From Chloromonas sp. AAM2 (Eukaryota > Chlorophyta > Chlorophyceae > Chlamydomonadales > Chlamydomonadaceae): a stretch of 29,662 nt of DNA. Every line of letters starts with the position of its first letter. Position 1 is the stretch's first letter. A model generated the notes under the pieces. It did no database searches, had not been told where the DNA came from, and worked only from the letters and a program-made list of their open reading frames with translations. The stretch lies in the NCBI GenBank assembly GCA_004335635.1, contig QAXH01002455.1:200-29861 (forward strand), in the 5' to 3' direction. Of this stretch, positions 10,848-22,253 are shown piece by piece. The translations under genes and the position numbers were made by a program.

Positions 10848-12034
10848 GCTTGGCGCACTGCACTGGGCAAAACTTGCGGCGAAGGATCTTCCAAAAAGCG
10901 CAAAGGAAACGCTCTCACGTGCGGATCCAGGATAACGCTGGCTGTGTGCGGTGTTGTTGCTGTCAGGGACTGGGGTCGCTTATCCAGCCCGATGCCATGA
11001 AACATTTTGAGTGAAGGGTCTGAGGACTCACGGACGGCAGCTTTCATATCGTGATCTCAGCAGTATGGTGCATGGAGGGCAGACCAAGGCATACCATGCG
11101 CTGCGCAGTCCTCTATACAGTTCTTTTGCTTGGTGACAAGAGGGACATGGAGGCATGGGTCAGGTATCAATGAGGAACAACCGGACACCTTCTGAACCCA
11201 CAGAATTTCAGCAACTCTGCTGCAGGGTACGCTGGGTAGTGACGCGGTGAGGCATCGGGTTCCTGGCAGCCGCAATTTGCACAAATAATCAATGTTTGCG
11301 TTGGAAGTGCTGACTCCCGCTTTGTAGTCAGTTTCCTATTCAGTATTCCAGTATTCAGTAGCAACAGGTTGCCTGGTTCTTTTAATTTGCATGAGTATTC
11401 TCCATGAATTAATCCATATAAACATGGAAATGGAGGGGTTACCCCAGCCTCTCTAGATATTATCACTTGCCTGCCGGATGGCAAATGAATACCCTGTTGC
11501 CGAATCTGATCTCGATGGTTGACAACGAACAGACTGACCAACCTAGACCAACCTTCATCAGCCCAGCGAGTAGCTGGCCTGTACCAGTCTTTTTATGTGC
11601 CTCATTTCGGTAGTTAGACTTCACAAGTCTGAAGATAACAGAACACAGTCTTTAGCAGCCACAAGAGAACATTTGTTACCCTTGAGCTTTACAAGGTAGG
11701 TTTGGTTAACAAGTTTGTACACAGGAGAAGACAGATCTCTCTAGCCGCCAGTGGGCAGGTTTCTTGTATCCAGTTGCCACAGCGTCAACAACTGTGCCGA
11801 TGTTACGATGGTAGGCTTGGTGGTAATGGCAATGGCTGTGGTGGCTGTGATGGGGGCACCGCTGAATCTGTCCAACTGCTCGAGACATGTGGCATCAGTC
11901 AGCTTTCTACGGTAGGCACTGAGGCATTTGTACAGTCGCCCCTCGCCAGCAGAACGTACAACAGGTCAACACTTCCTGAGGCAAAACAGCACACGGCTGA
12001 AGTGAAGTCGGGTGTTGGAACCTTGATGATTATT

Positions 12035-12069
12035 GACAGTGCTTCCTGGTGTGCACTCCTTCCTTGTAA
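12035..12069. repeat. Dispersed ~34-bp repeat, copy 2
   Basis: GACAGTGCTTCCTGGTGTGC, then ACTCCTTCC and TTGTAA, matches 5565-5598 with few differences. It lies about 500 bp upstream of the GLG1 start codon. Confidence 0.5.
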
Positions 12070-12118
12070 TGTACAGTAGAGTCCAAAAGCAGACAGACAC
12101 ACGCCACACTGCCCGGTC

Positions 12119-12430
12119 ATGGGTCCCACATCCCGCCATGACAGCGGGTGGGCAGATTTCAAACTGCCGGGGGGTTTTCCGGTGCTTCCCAACGGCAGGG
12201 TGTCGCTTACAAGCACACCCTGGGAGCGCACGCACTTGTACGGTGAAGCTGTGGCAAGTACAAGCAGTGAGAAGAGCCTGAACACTTGGCGAGCCTTTGC
12301 CGGTCGCAAACGGACGACCCGCTCTCCCAGAGCCGCTAAACACTCGCCAATTGCTGTCGCACTGAAAGCCTTCAGCAGTTTGTGGTGCCTGCTCATTCTT
12401 CCGATCCTTCCAGCCCAAGGTTGCAATTGA
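12119..12430 (+). CDS. Doubtful small ORF with hydrophobic C-terminus (103 aa)
   Basis: This open frame starts MGPTSRHDSGWADFKLPGG and ends with a hydrophobic stretch (ALKAFSSLWCLLILPILPA) right before the stop, as in a tail-anchored protein. I recognise no family. It overlaps a longer minus-strand frame (11899-12456), so one of the two, or both, must be chance. A preceding exon is possible because an AG acceptor-like site lies near 12077. Treat it as a candidate only. Confidence 0.15.
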   Translation: MGPTSRHDSGWADFKLPGGFPVLPNGRVSLTSTPWERTHLYGEAVASTSSEKSLNTWRAFAGRKRTTRSPRAAKHSPIAVALKAFSSLWCLLILPILPAQGCN

Positions 12431-12570
12431 CCTGTGGGCCAAATCACAGACAGCACAGAGGCTACGGCTGCATAGACCGGGTAAGAAACAGCGGTTACAA
12501 TTAATCAGGATTGCATCTCGTTGACGCCTCAACCTTGGCCTCAATCAACGTCGGTACCTTGCATGCAGGC

Positions 12571-15500
12571 ATGTTGCGATTCCTGAGGTGTGGCCGTTTG
12601 ACAGCATGTCTTCTTGTAGCATGCATGCTGTCCAGCGTTGTGCTGCAACAAGCTAGTGCAGCCCTCAACGGTACAGCTGGCTCTGTGAAGAACAGGGAAG
12701 TCAACCTGGCCCCTGAAGCCAACTTGATAAATGGCAATGACGACATCGACCCTGCAGGTATTGAGCTGCTTTCAACGGCTTATGCAGTGACTACACATGC
12801 CCTCAGACGACTCAGACATGTATGAGTGCATGCCGGGTGTGTGCCTGGTGTCGTCTGCCCTGCTTGCACTTGCCCACGTGCGTGCTATGGACAGGCACGG
12901 GGCATCGTGTTTGCCCATTCAATTGCAGGCAACTGTACACCAGAGATCAAGAAGTATTGCAGCGAGTTGGTGGCTGGCGAGGGTCGGTTAGCCAACTGCA
13001 TCAGCGATGAGATCTCAGAGTCAGAGTCGGCAGACTCAGAGGATGGTAAGTTCAACCAGACGTGGTCAGACAAATGCAGCTGAACACGTGGTTTGGAGTT
13101 ATCGCTTGTAGGCACAGCTCTCAGCACCCTGCCCAGAAATCCTGGCAGACAATTTGCACAAGGCACATGGGCTTTTTCCATGTTGCAGGCGCAAACACCA
13201 TATCTGAGCACTGCCGTGAGGAGGTCTACCAGTTCAAGATCCTGCGCAACACAAACATCAACTACAACGTCCCACTAGGTAAACCTTGGCCACGGCAGCT
13301 GCAGACGTGGATGCAGTTATCACAGCAACATCTCCTAGGGTCTGCCAGTCAGAATTAACAGCGTGATCGTGGGCTGGATCGACGCTGATGACTGGGACCT
13401 TGGCGGCAACGATGTCAGGAGCTGGGAATTGAACACAGGCAGAGTTGGAGGCATGTAGGGCATACAGGAGCTGTGGCCGCTGGAGCCACATGGCAGTGTT
13501 GCACGTGGCTTCACGTCTCATCTGCCACACACCCTTCTCCCTGCAGCCAAGGCGTGCAAGGTGGACGCTGAAAAGTACTGCAACGTCACGTGGTTCTTTG
13601 GCTACAAGGCTGGCCAGGTCATTGGCTGCCTGAGGTGAGCATCATGCAGCAACCATGCACAAAGGAATGGAGCATGCTGCATGGTAAAGTGCATGCTTAC
13701 ATGGCGCTCCTTCTCATCCACCAATGCGTCTGATGTCGCTCCGCCACGCGTTGCCACTCTAGTCCATCTTACATTGCTCCTCCCATTCTGGCCTGATCTC
13801 ATGAGCTGTGCCATTCCTCATTCTGGCCTGGGGCCTTCTAAGGTGCCTCTGGTTGGCCCTGTTGCCTGGTTGGCCCTTTGCAGGGACATCAAGGACCGTC
13901 TAGGCCCGGGCTGCAAAAAGCTCGTGTTCCAGGTGCAGAAAGACGGAGCCGAGGACTACCGGGCCGATGCGCAACTGTGAGGCTGGGGCTGACTCTGGGA
14001 GGTGGATAGCTGATCTGTTTGTCATCATCTTTCCTTGAAACCAGGAGGCTGGTATGCACTGCCAAGTCTTCATTCCTTGAGCACTTGATTGGCTTGCAGC
14101 AACAACAAAAAATGAAAGATAGCAGGGGTGAAAGGCATTAGGGGTAGGGGGCATCAGGAACAGGAGGCACATTTGCCAGCGCTTGCGTACCCTTGGCGTA
14201 CCATTTTGCAACCTTGGGCGGCAACGGTAGACTCCTCCCGTGCAGCTGCTATTCCATGACATCGGCAGACGTTCGCGACAATTAAAGCCAAGGCACTTTC
14301 TACTCTCATGGTACTGAGCGCACCCAGCACACGCTCATGAACGCTAATGTGCAGGTATGAGGCCTGCAAAGTGGATGCAGAGACTTATTGCAAGGACGTC
14401 AAGGAGGGCGGTGGCAGGGTGCAGGCGTGCCTGGTGAGTGCATGCACCGGTCAGGAGGGACTGTGTGTATCAAATAGCAAACAGGGTGCTGGCACTTCTT
14501 CTTTTTGGTGACCAGCCTGGGCTGCCATGGCTGGCATCTTTGTGGGAAACAACCAGCCTCTCGCACGCCTCGATGCCTGGAAGGGCACAGGCTGCTGTCC
14601 ATCGCGTAGAGCATGCAACTGTTACGGAATAGATGCGTGCTGACTTTTTCTGTTGGCCAGCCAGGAGGGACCATGCGTATCAAAGGGCGAACACATGCGA
14701 AGTGGACTTGCGGCCACCACAGCCATGGCTTTTGTTTGTTTACATGCCCTATCTTCTGGCCTTGAAGGTGTTGTAACCTGTGATCAACACTCCCAGAGTC
14801 TGTGTTCATGTGCACGTCTGCACATTGTTTGCAATCTTGACCATGGCTGTTTGTTTGTGTGTCTCAGCGTGACAAGCGCATGCAGCTGTCGTTTCCCTGT
14901 GAGGACCAATTGTTCCGACAGGAGGTGGAGAATGCAGATGATGTGCGCCTCAGCATCAGGCTGTTCACCAACTGTGCGTCAGACAAGCGCAAGTTCTGCC
15001 AGGATGTGGCTCCAGGTGAGCTCTGGCTAGGCAGCCCAGCAGCAGATCCAAACAGCTGGGCACGCCACATAAGGAGCAAGTACAGGCCAGAGGGTCAACA
15101 CTTGATATGAAGCAACGGTATCAGGCTGCAGGCCAAGTGGGAGGGGAGCATGAAAGCAACGGCCACTACCGATACATGTTGGCTGACCCGGCTGTTGGGC
15201 TTGGGTGTGCATGCTTGTGTGTGTATGTGTACGTGCATGCGTGTGTGTATGTCCAGTCAAGTGTGTTTTGCTATCACCTGTCATACTTACACTACCACAT
15301 GCACATGTGTCCCTGTTCAGGCTCAGCACGTGTCAAGGACTGCCTGGAGGAGCACCGGCTCGAGCCAACCTTCTCACCCCCATGCAAGGTGAGGCCGTGC
15401 CCTCACACGCCACTCGCATCATGTCTTGCTACACTAGATGTGGCTCTTAATATCTTGCTACAGATGAGATAGAAGACAGGGTTCAGCCAAGCAATGCATG

Positions 15501-18500
15501 CACGTTACTCACCCGCCGGGCAACAGGCACGACACATGCAGTTGCAGCAGCAGGCCAACCTCTGGTGCACGTTCACTGAGAGGACTGCATGGGTGACACG
15601 GGATGCAGCAATTGTTCTGTACTCGATTTGTCGCACACTCAGTGACTGGGTGTGCAGGTACATGAATTGCATCGTCGTTCAGCCACGACAACATGCTACT
15701 AGATGAGGGTGGTCAGGTCTCCACCCTGGCAAGTGCATAGGGTTGTGCATGTTTGCCTGTCCTAGGGCCATGTCAGCATGTCGGTTGTTTTTGGTGCAAT
15801 ATGTGCAGGCTGAGATTGACGGCATGATCGCGCGGCGCGTGCGCGACTTCCGCGTGGACTCGCGCCTGAGGGCTTCATGCAAGGATGACATCTACTCCAT
15901 GTGTGCGTACTTTGGGGTGAGTGACCTGTGCTGCTGCGGCTGAGCAGTCAGCATGTCTATAACATGGACGTACCAGACTGTACCGCGTGATTTGGCAGGG
16001 TAGATCCAGGTGCCTTACTTGGCTGAACTGTGGGGTCTGGTCGCGGTACCATGCGATGTTTTGGCGTCAGATCTGTATGATCCAACAGTGCTGCTTGCAT
16101 ATTCTGATCGCGTTCAGCTCGTTCAACACAAATCCACACGCACCTTTCCAGTGCAGTGCATGCTCATCTCGAGTGTTTGGCCTGTGGCGGCGCCACCCGC
16201 TGTTTGTGTGCACAGGATCTGGACGACATGGAGAACGATGACAGCAAGGTCATCCGCTGCCTGCAAGACTACGTCATGGAGATCACTGATCCCGCATGCA
16301 AGCAACAGGTCAGCGCCTAACAGGGATGCATGCGGACGCTGCTGATGGAAGGGCCGATAAATCACAAGTGGGATGCAGAACCTGCAAAGAGAAGAGGCAT
16401 GTCCAAGGTTGAATTTGCATTGCTATCTGCAGCCTGGCGATCGTGCAGCAACCCACATGTGGATGTGTACTCTTGTTCAGGTTTTCAAGTATCAGGAGCT
16501 TGCTGCCGAGGACATTCGGTTTGACGTGCCCCTGGCGGACGCGTGCTACCAGGACAGGCAGAGCTACTGTGCTAACGTGCCGCCGGTGAGAGGCAAGGGC
16601 AAAGATGTGTGCAGGGAGGCTGCAGCCTGAATCACGCGGAAGCACTGCTGCTCGCCCTGTCAACACTGTTCGTTACTAGTGCTGCCTGTCTATCCTGTAA
16701 GGCAAGTGCTGTGGCCAGTGGAGCTGATGTGGTCTGTACATCACGCTGTGTACATGTCCTTATGCACAGTTTTGCAGACAGTATCAACGTAACTTGAGGC
16801 TGGCTTGGTGCTGTTGCAATATCACGAGCCTGCTTGCCACTCACTGCTGTGTGCGACGTGTGATGTGTGCATGTGTGTGTGCGTGCTCCAGGGCTCTGCC
16901 AAGGTCATTCGTTGCCTGATGCATATGCGCAACAAGCTGTCCGCCCAGTGCAAGGTGGTGCTGTTTGACGAGGAGGTAGGCACGGTGGGGTGAAGGGAGT
17001 GAACGCCTGATCTACAGGAACATGCCAGGCAGGCAATAGGCATCATTCATGCGTTTATGCTCTGGCGCACATGACAGCCTAGCAGCACTGCTGCCACTCA
17101 AGCCCTTGCCAGTCAGCCATGTAGCTGCAGTTTCTGGACACGTGGCAGTGTAGTGTCATCGCTTACCTTTGGGAAAGGCGTGAGGAAATCAGGCCAGAAA
17201 GACTGCCTGCAACATGTCCTTGAAGTGCTACAACACGTCGCACATCCAAAGCATAGTGTGCGGAATCGCATATGTCCTCTAACCTGGCTGTTCAGGTTCG
17301 TTTCAGTCAGAACATCGACTTCCAGTACCCCATGAAGAAGGCGTGCGCCAGTGAGATGAAGAACTACTGCAAGGACGTGCCGCACGGGGAGGCCAGGATG
17401 ATCCGCTGCCTGCAGGACAACAAGTACCAAAAGGACTTCAGCAAGGAGTGCAAGGAAGAGGTGGGCAGGGGAGGACAAGGAGGGCAAGCAATTGTGTGAG
17501 TTCCGGTCAGACTGCACCACAGTGGACAAGAGCTTGCTCTGTGCTTTACCTACCCGCAGCGGCAGTAGTGTTATGCCAGACATGGCCATAAGCTGAGTGT
17601 GTCTCAGGGCCGAGTGGTAGGCAGCTGGTGCTGTTGTCAGCAATAACAGAAGATGACACATGCCCTAGAGCTGCTTGTCTTTGATGCTGGTGGCGTTGAT
17701 ATGCAAGTGCATTCTTCGCCACCGTTTGTCTGCTTGTTTTGCTGCAGATCCGCACCTATGAGATGGAGTCTGCCCAGGACTACCGCTTCAACTACAGGCT
17801 GCTCAAGAACTGCAAGCCTGAGGTGGACAAGCTGTGCAAAGATGTGAGTGGTAGCTGTAAGAATAGGCATACAACTTCTGCCTTTGCAGTAAAGAAACAG
17901 TGACTAATGGAGGAAGCCAGGCGCTGTCGTTATCTTGATCAAAACCGTTACTGAGTTCAAAGCAAACCACCCAGAGTGTACAACAACAAGTGACTGATGG
18001 CGACAGCAAGCAGCAGGGTGCTGTCATTGCTGTAATGGCCCTTGCGGCCGGGAATCCCTGGCGGCCGGGAATCCCTTGCGGCCGGGAATCCCTGGCGGCC
18101 GGGAATCCCTGGCGGCCGGGAATCCCTGGCGGCCGGGGCTGCATTCCTGTGGTGCGAACTGACGCTTCTGGTGACTTGGATTCTGCGTGCAGGTTTGCAA
18201 GACGGAGGAGGGTCAGGTGTGCGGCGGCGCCGTGCTGCGGTGCCTCACGGACAACCGGGCGCAGATCACCAGCGAGGCGTGCAGGCAGGAGGTTTTCTAC
18301 TTTGAAAAGATGGAGGTTACGGACTACAGGTGTGAGAGGAGGTTTTCTACTTTGAAAAGATGGAGGTTACGGACTACAGGTGTGAGAGGACAAGGAGGCA
18401 TCTTGCTGCACATCCCCTGCTGCACATACGGATGAAAGGTTTGCGAGTGGGTCCACGGGTGACAGTGGCCGCACCACGTCAGCAACTGTGGGCAGCTCCA

Positions 18501-21500
18501 GGGCACGTGCCTTATGAGCAACCATTGTTGAATCTGCGCGAAATCAACAGCAGGTGCCACAAGAGCTTGATGTACGAGTCACGACTGAGTGCACTGCTGT
18601 GTGGCACGTGTTTGTCTGTTGTGCAGGAATGACGTGATCCTGGCAGCGGCATGCCGTACAGATGTGGAGCAATTCTGCCAGAACGTTGAGCCAGGCGCGT
18701 GTGTGTTTGTGTAGCTGGGCTTGTGTAGCGGCTGGCTTGTGGCGCACACTAGCTGTCCATACCATCTATCCTTGCCACTTCAACTCATGTTCTCTCCGAC
18801 GTGTGCTGCTTGACACAGGAAGTGTTGGATTATAGCACGACTGTCGTAAAGCCCGTGAAGCACGTGAAGCTTTGTTCGTGAAGAGTTGTGACGCATGTTG
18901 CAGCTGCCTGGCCTGACCTGTCTGATCTTACCCCCCGCCACTCACCTTGTGATTGCTTGACATGCTTGTCATTGCCTCACTTCTTCATCCTTCAAAAGCT
19001 TTGTCCATAACTCTTTCCTCTGGTGCTCTTCTCATGCACATCTGAACGCTCATCACACTAGCACCCTGCGACTGGTCAGTTCCAATGAACTAGTGACTGC
19101 ATGCATGTCGCATTGCACCACTGTTAGCCTCAGCAGCATGTTAGTCTCAAATGCTGCCCCATGCGCAGGCGAGGGTCGCGTGCACGAGTGCCTGCGCAAC
19201 CACCGCAGCCAGCTGAGCGAAGCCTGCCGCAAGGAGGAGCTCATCCTGGAGGAGATCGAGGCGGAGAACATTGAGCTGAAGCCGGGCATCATGCGCATCT
19301 GCAAGGACGAGCGCAACATGTTCTGCAAGGGCGTGGTGCCGGGCAGCGCGCGCATGTTCAGGTGAGAAGCGCTGCAGGAGCAGCGCCTGCCACCGAATGC
19401 TGTGCGGTGTTCCTGCTGTCCATGCCACCAACTGCTGTGTGATGTTCCTGCTGTCCAAGCCACCAACCGTTGTGCACGCCACCACATATCGTGCACGACA
19501 CCAACTATTGTGCGGCAACTTGTGTTTCAGCTTGCATGTCCATCTGGCTCATGGAGGAGGCCATCCAACCCATGTGCTATGACAAGTTACGCTGAGGCCA
19601 AGCTCTGCTCAAGGGAACAGAGGTGTTGGCCTGTCGTGCCCAGTGTGTTGGGCAGTCAATCGTCAGTCACCTGCCACATTGGTGCCTAGTCACGCCTGCC
19701 TGGCCCTTGTGTGTGCTCCAGGTGCCTTGCTGAGCAGATGGGCGATGCAGACTTTGGCGAGCAGTGCCGGGCAGAGGTCATCCTCAAGCTACAGAGGAGG
19801 TGAGCAATGCAGGGACACATGCCGAGGTCTGCACTGTCGCTTGCATGTGCACAACGTAGATGCAGTGTGTGCATCAGTGCAAGCCGCCATCAGCGTTTTC
19901 TTTTCCTAGAAGCAAGCTTTGTTTGGCACCTGGTTTTGCACCATGCTAGGAGGATCGCCACCAGTAGCAGTCTCGGGTTGAATGCACACAGAAACGAATA
20001 CAAGCAGTGCGTTTACACCTGCACCTTCAAAATGTTCGGCTGTGAGCGCACAAGTGTGTGGTGTGTCCGTTGCTTGTGCCATGCAGGCAGGCCAACTGGA
20101 AGCTCGACCCTCCCCTGCGCAAGGCGTGCAAGCCTGCTGTGCGCGAGCTGTGTGTGACAGAGGACAAGCAGAACCAGGAGAAGGCCCTGGTCTACAAGTG
20201 CCTCATCAAGAACTATGATGATCTGGATGCAGCCTGCCAGAAGGTGGGGCAAGATTGGACAAGCGCATAACAAACGCTGAAGATGCTTGGGTTGGTTTCA
20301 CGATAAGATGATTGGGCTGGTTGTGCATGCCGACACACAAATGTATGCTGGCATGTATGATCAGACGGCAGTTTTACACATGGCCTGGCACGGACCACCA
20401 GGTCAACAAATGCAAAGATCCAAGCAACCTTCCCACTTGCATGTTGTGCCTCAAATGCATGGCAGTTGCGGCATGAACACACCCACTGACGTGCAGAAAT
20501 AAGAGCTGAGTTGGGGATAGGTACGCTGTATGCGATTCTTAACACATGATGGGCGGTGGCTGCAGGAGCTTGGCCGTGCCCTGCACATGGCCTTCTTCAT
20601 CTGGAGCCCCGACTCCCTCCTGACCAGCGACTGTGATGAGGACATCCAGAACCAATGCTTGGCCAAGGGCAGGCCAAACATGGACAAGACACCGGGCGCT
20701 GTGGGCACGTGCCTGGCAAGAGTTGTAAGTGATTGCAGACAACGGGTTGAGGGCACAGCTTAGGATACAATTGAGGGGAGCTGAGCGGCAGCACAATACA
20801 GCAGTGCCCTTCTCTAGGTACTCACAAGTGCTACCCTGCCCCAGCCTTTCTTATGGTTAACTGCGTTGACCCTGCCTGTAATCCGAAACATGCCTTTCGC
20901 TGCTTCCGTGCGCCCACAAGCCCCATCCCCCCATCCCAGTATGCCTACCGTGGCCACGCCCTTGGGTTCTGCTTACATCTGTGGCACGCCTGATGCGTCC
21001 CTGCGCCACCCTGTAACCTTGATGCTCTGCCTTGCTCCCTGATCCTCGTGAGTGAGCGAGTGCCTTGTCACATCTGTATCGTCCTATCTGTGTGCAGCTC
21101 GAGGAGATGGGCGATCAGATAGCGGAGCCCGTGGCCACCGGCAGTGGTGCTGTCCCCAAGCCCGCGCGCTTCCTATCTGAGCAGTGCCGCGTGCTCGCGG
21201 ACATTGCACAGCCGCCCAACATGATCCAGGCCTTTGAGGCGTCGCTGACAGTGCTGGTTCTGAAGGTGAATGTGCATGACAGTCTGTGGGTAAGGGCTGA
21301 CCCTAAAAGTGTTTTGCAAAGGCGTACTGGCACACATTGACGTTTGAAAGCGTCAATTGTTAGAGGAGCTGCGCATAGGTGGCAGCACTACCCGTTCACA
21401 GCGTAAAATTCCGGCCATTTGTGTCACGTGGGAATCAGCAGCATTCTAGTCAGGGCGCCTTTATAGGGGTCCAATCTCGAGTATGGCTTTACCAGGCTTT

Positions 21501-22253
21501 ACCGTGCGTTACATCATCGTGGCTTTACCAGGCTGTATCATGCGTTACATCAGTGTGGCTTTACCATGCGACGTGCAGCTTAAGACTGACGCCAGCTGGT
21601 TGGCTGTTCGTTCCGGCTGTCTGCTTCACCTATGTGCCTCATCTGGGTGCTTGCGTCTGACTGCAGAACCAGCTGGCTGCCATGGAGAGCGCAACAGGCA
21701 TGCAGATGATGACGCGCGACCGGCATGGCAACGCGCAGACAGTGACCCTATCGGGCTGGACTGCTCTCGCGGGCATTGCAGCGCTGCTGGTGCTCACAGT
21801 CTGGGGCGCAGGGTGAGTGGCCGGACATGGTCAATGGGGAGGGTCAGGACAGGGCAAGCAACGGGAAGCGCATGCAGATGGCTGGACACACCAGGCAAGA
21901 CAAGGGCATCCAGCTGCGCAGGACAGAGCATAGCCAGGACAGTACAGGGCAGTGTCCGTACCAACAATACCGAGAATGGTGTGGGAGGAGCCACCGTGGG
22001 GCAAGTTAAGGGCATGGGGGGTTGGGAGCACTGCTGGTTGGTGTAAGTCAGGGCTGCATTCTTCAAGGAAAACAGCGAGCACCAAGCAGACGACACATGC
22101 GTGCTTGTTGAGTGAACTGATGCGAGGTGAAGGTGTGTGTTGAGTCTGACCGTCTGACGTTGCTGTGTTCACTGCAGCTTTGCCTGGAGGCAGTACTGGG
22201 GACAGTCCATGACGAAGGACTACACACTCGTGGTCAAGCGGTCAAGCAAATGA
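12571..22253 (+). CDS. GLG1: GLG1 / Golgi apparatus protein 1 homologue, Cys-rich repeat membrane protein (23 exons, 900 aa)
   Basis: Exons: 12571-12757, 12929-13045, 13189-13278, 13547-13634, 13884-13976, 14355-14433, 14868-15015, 15321-15388, 15809-15916, 16216-16308, 16481-16585, 16892-16975, 17296-17460, 17748-17843, 18193-18329, 18627-18694, 19169-19361, 19722-19799, 20087-20243, 20566-20724, 21098-21265, 21667-21812, 22178-22253. All phases agree, giving 901 codons with TGA. Residues 1-30 form a signal peptide (CLLVACMLSSVVLQQASA). About twelve GLG1-type repeats follow, each C-x6-C, then CL, then C (for example ACKVDAEKYC, ACASEMKNYC, SCKDDIYSMC). One membrane span lies at about 857-878 (GWTALAGIAALLVLTVWGAG), then a tail of about 22 residues with basic residues (KRSSK end). 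Animal GLG1 is a type I Golgi protein with 16 repeats that binds growth factors and selectin; the algal role is unknown. One junction (exon 16) may use a GC donor. Confidence 0.93.
18042..18138. repeat. 17-bp GC-rich minisatellite in intron 14 of GLG1 (~5.7 copies)
   Basis: The unit is TGGCGGCCGGGAATCCC, repeated five full times plus a partial copy, with only T/G variation at the second base. It ends about 55 bp before the exon 15 acceptor. It differs sharply in composition from the TG-rich intron around it. Confidence 0.95.
18290..18389. repeat. Perfect 50-bp tandem duplication spanning the 5' splice site of GLG1 exon 15
   Basis: The 50 bases at 18290-18339 are repeated exactly at 18340-18389. 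The unit contains the last 40 bases of exon 15, ending GGACTACAG, plus the donor GTGTGAGAGG. The first donor (exon end 18329) joins in frame to exon 16 at 18627. The second (exon end 18379) would add 50 nt and shift the frame. Confidence 0.97.
19399..19468. repeat. 35-bp imperfect tandem repeat in intron 17 of GLG1
   Basis: GCTGTGCGGTGTTCCTGCTG followed by TCCATGCCACCAACT is repeated at 19434 with a few changes, and shorter degenerate pieces (ACGCCACCA, ACACCAACT) continue to about 19512. It is non-coding. Confidence 0.8.
21485..21568. repeat. 36-bp imperfect tandem repeat in intron 21 of GLG1
   Basis: GGCTTTACCAGGCTTTACCG then TGCGTTACATCATCGT is followed at 21521 by a similar copy and at 21557 by a 12-bp remnant. 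It lies inside the intron before the exon that encodes the membrane span. Confidence 0.8.

Larger units (their letters stand above)
10848..12570. other. Divergent intergenic region between ispF and the GLG1 homologue
   Basis: These 1.7 kb separate the two divergent start codons and must hold both promoters. I found no recognisable domain. The part at about 11280-11660 is visibly more AT-rich than its surroundings and has no convincing codon pattern. A plus-strand frame at 12119-12430 and an overlapping minus-strand frame at 11899-12456 are the only long open frames; they are treated separately. One copy of the dispersed 34-bp repeat lies at 12035-12069. Confidence 0.5.

Noticed and set aside
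10304..11047. 247-codon minus-strand frame containing the IspF N-terminal motif as one exon
   Set aside because: It is chance readthrough of introns 1 and 2 of ispF. The spliced model with matching phases gives a normal transit peptide, while the unspliced frame ends in junk after HSDG.
11899..12456. 185-codon minus-strand frame upstream of GLG1
   Set aside because: No recognisable domain, overlaps another open frame of similar quality, and no supporting splice structure; probably chance.
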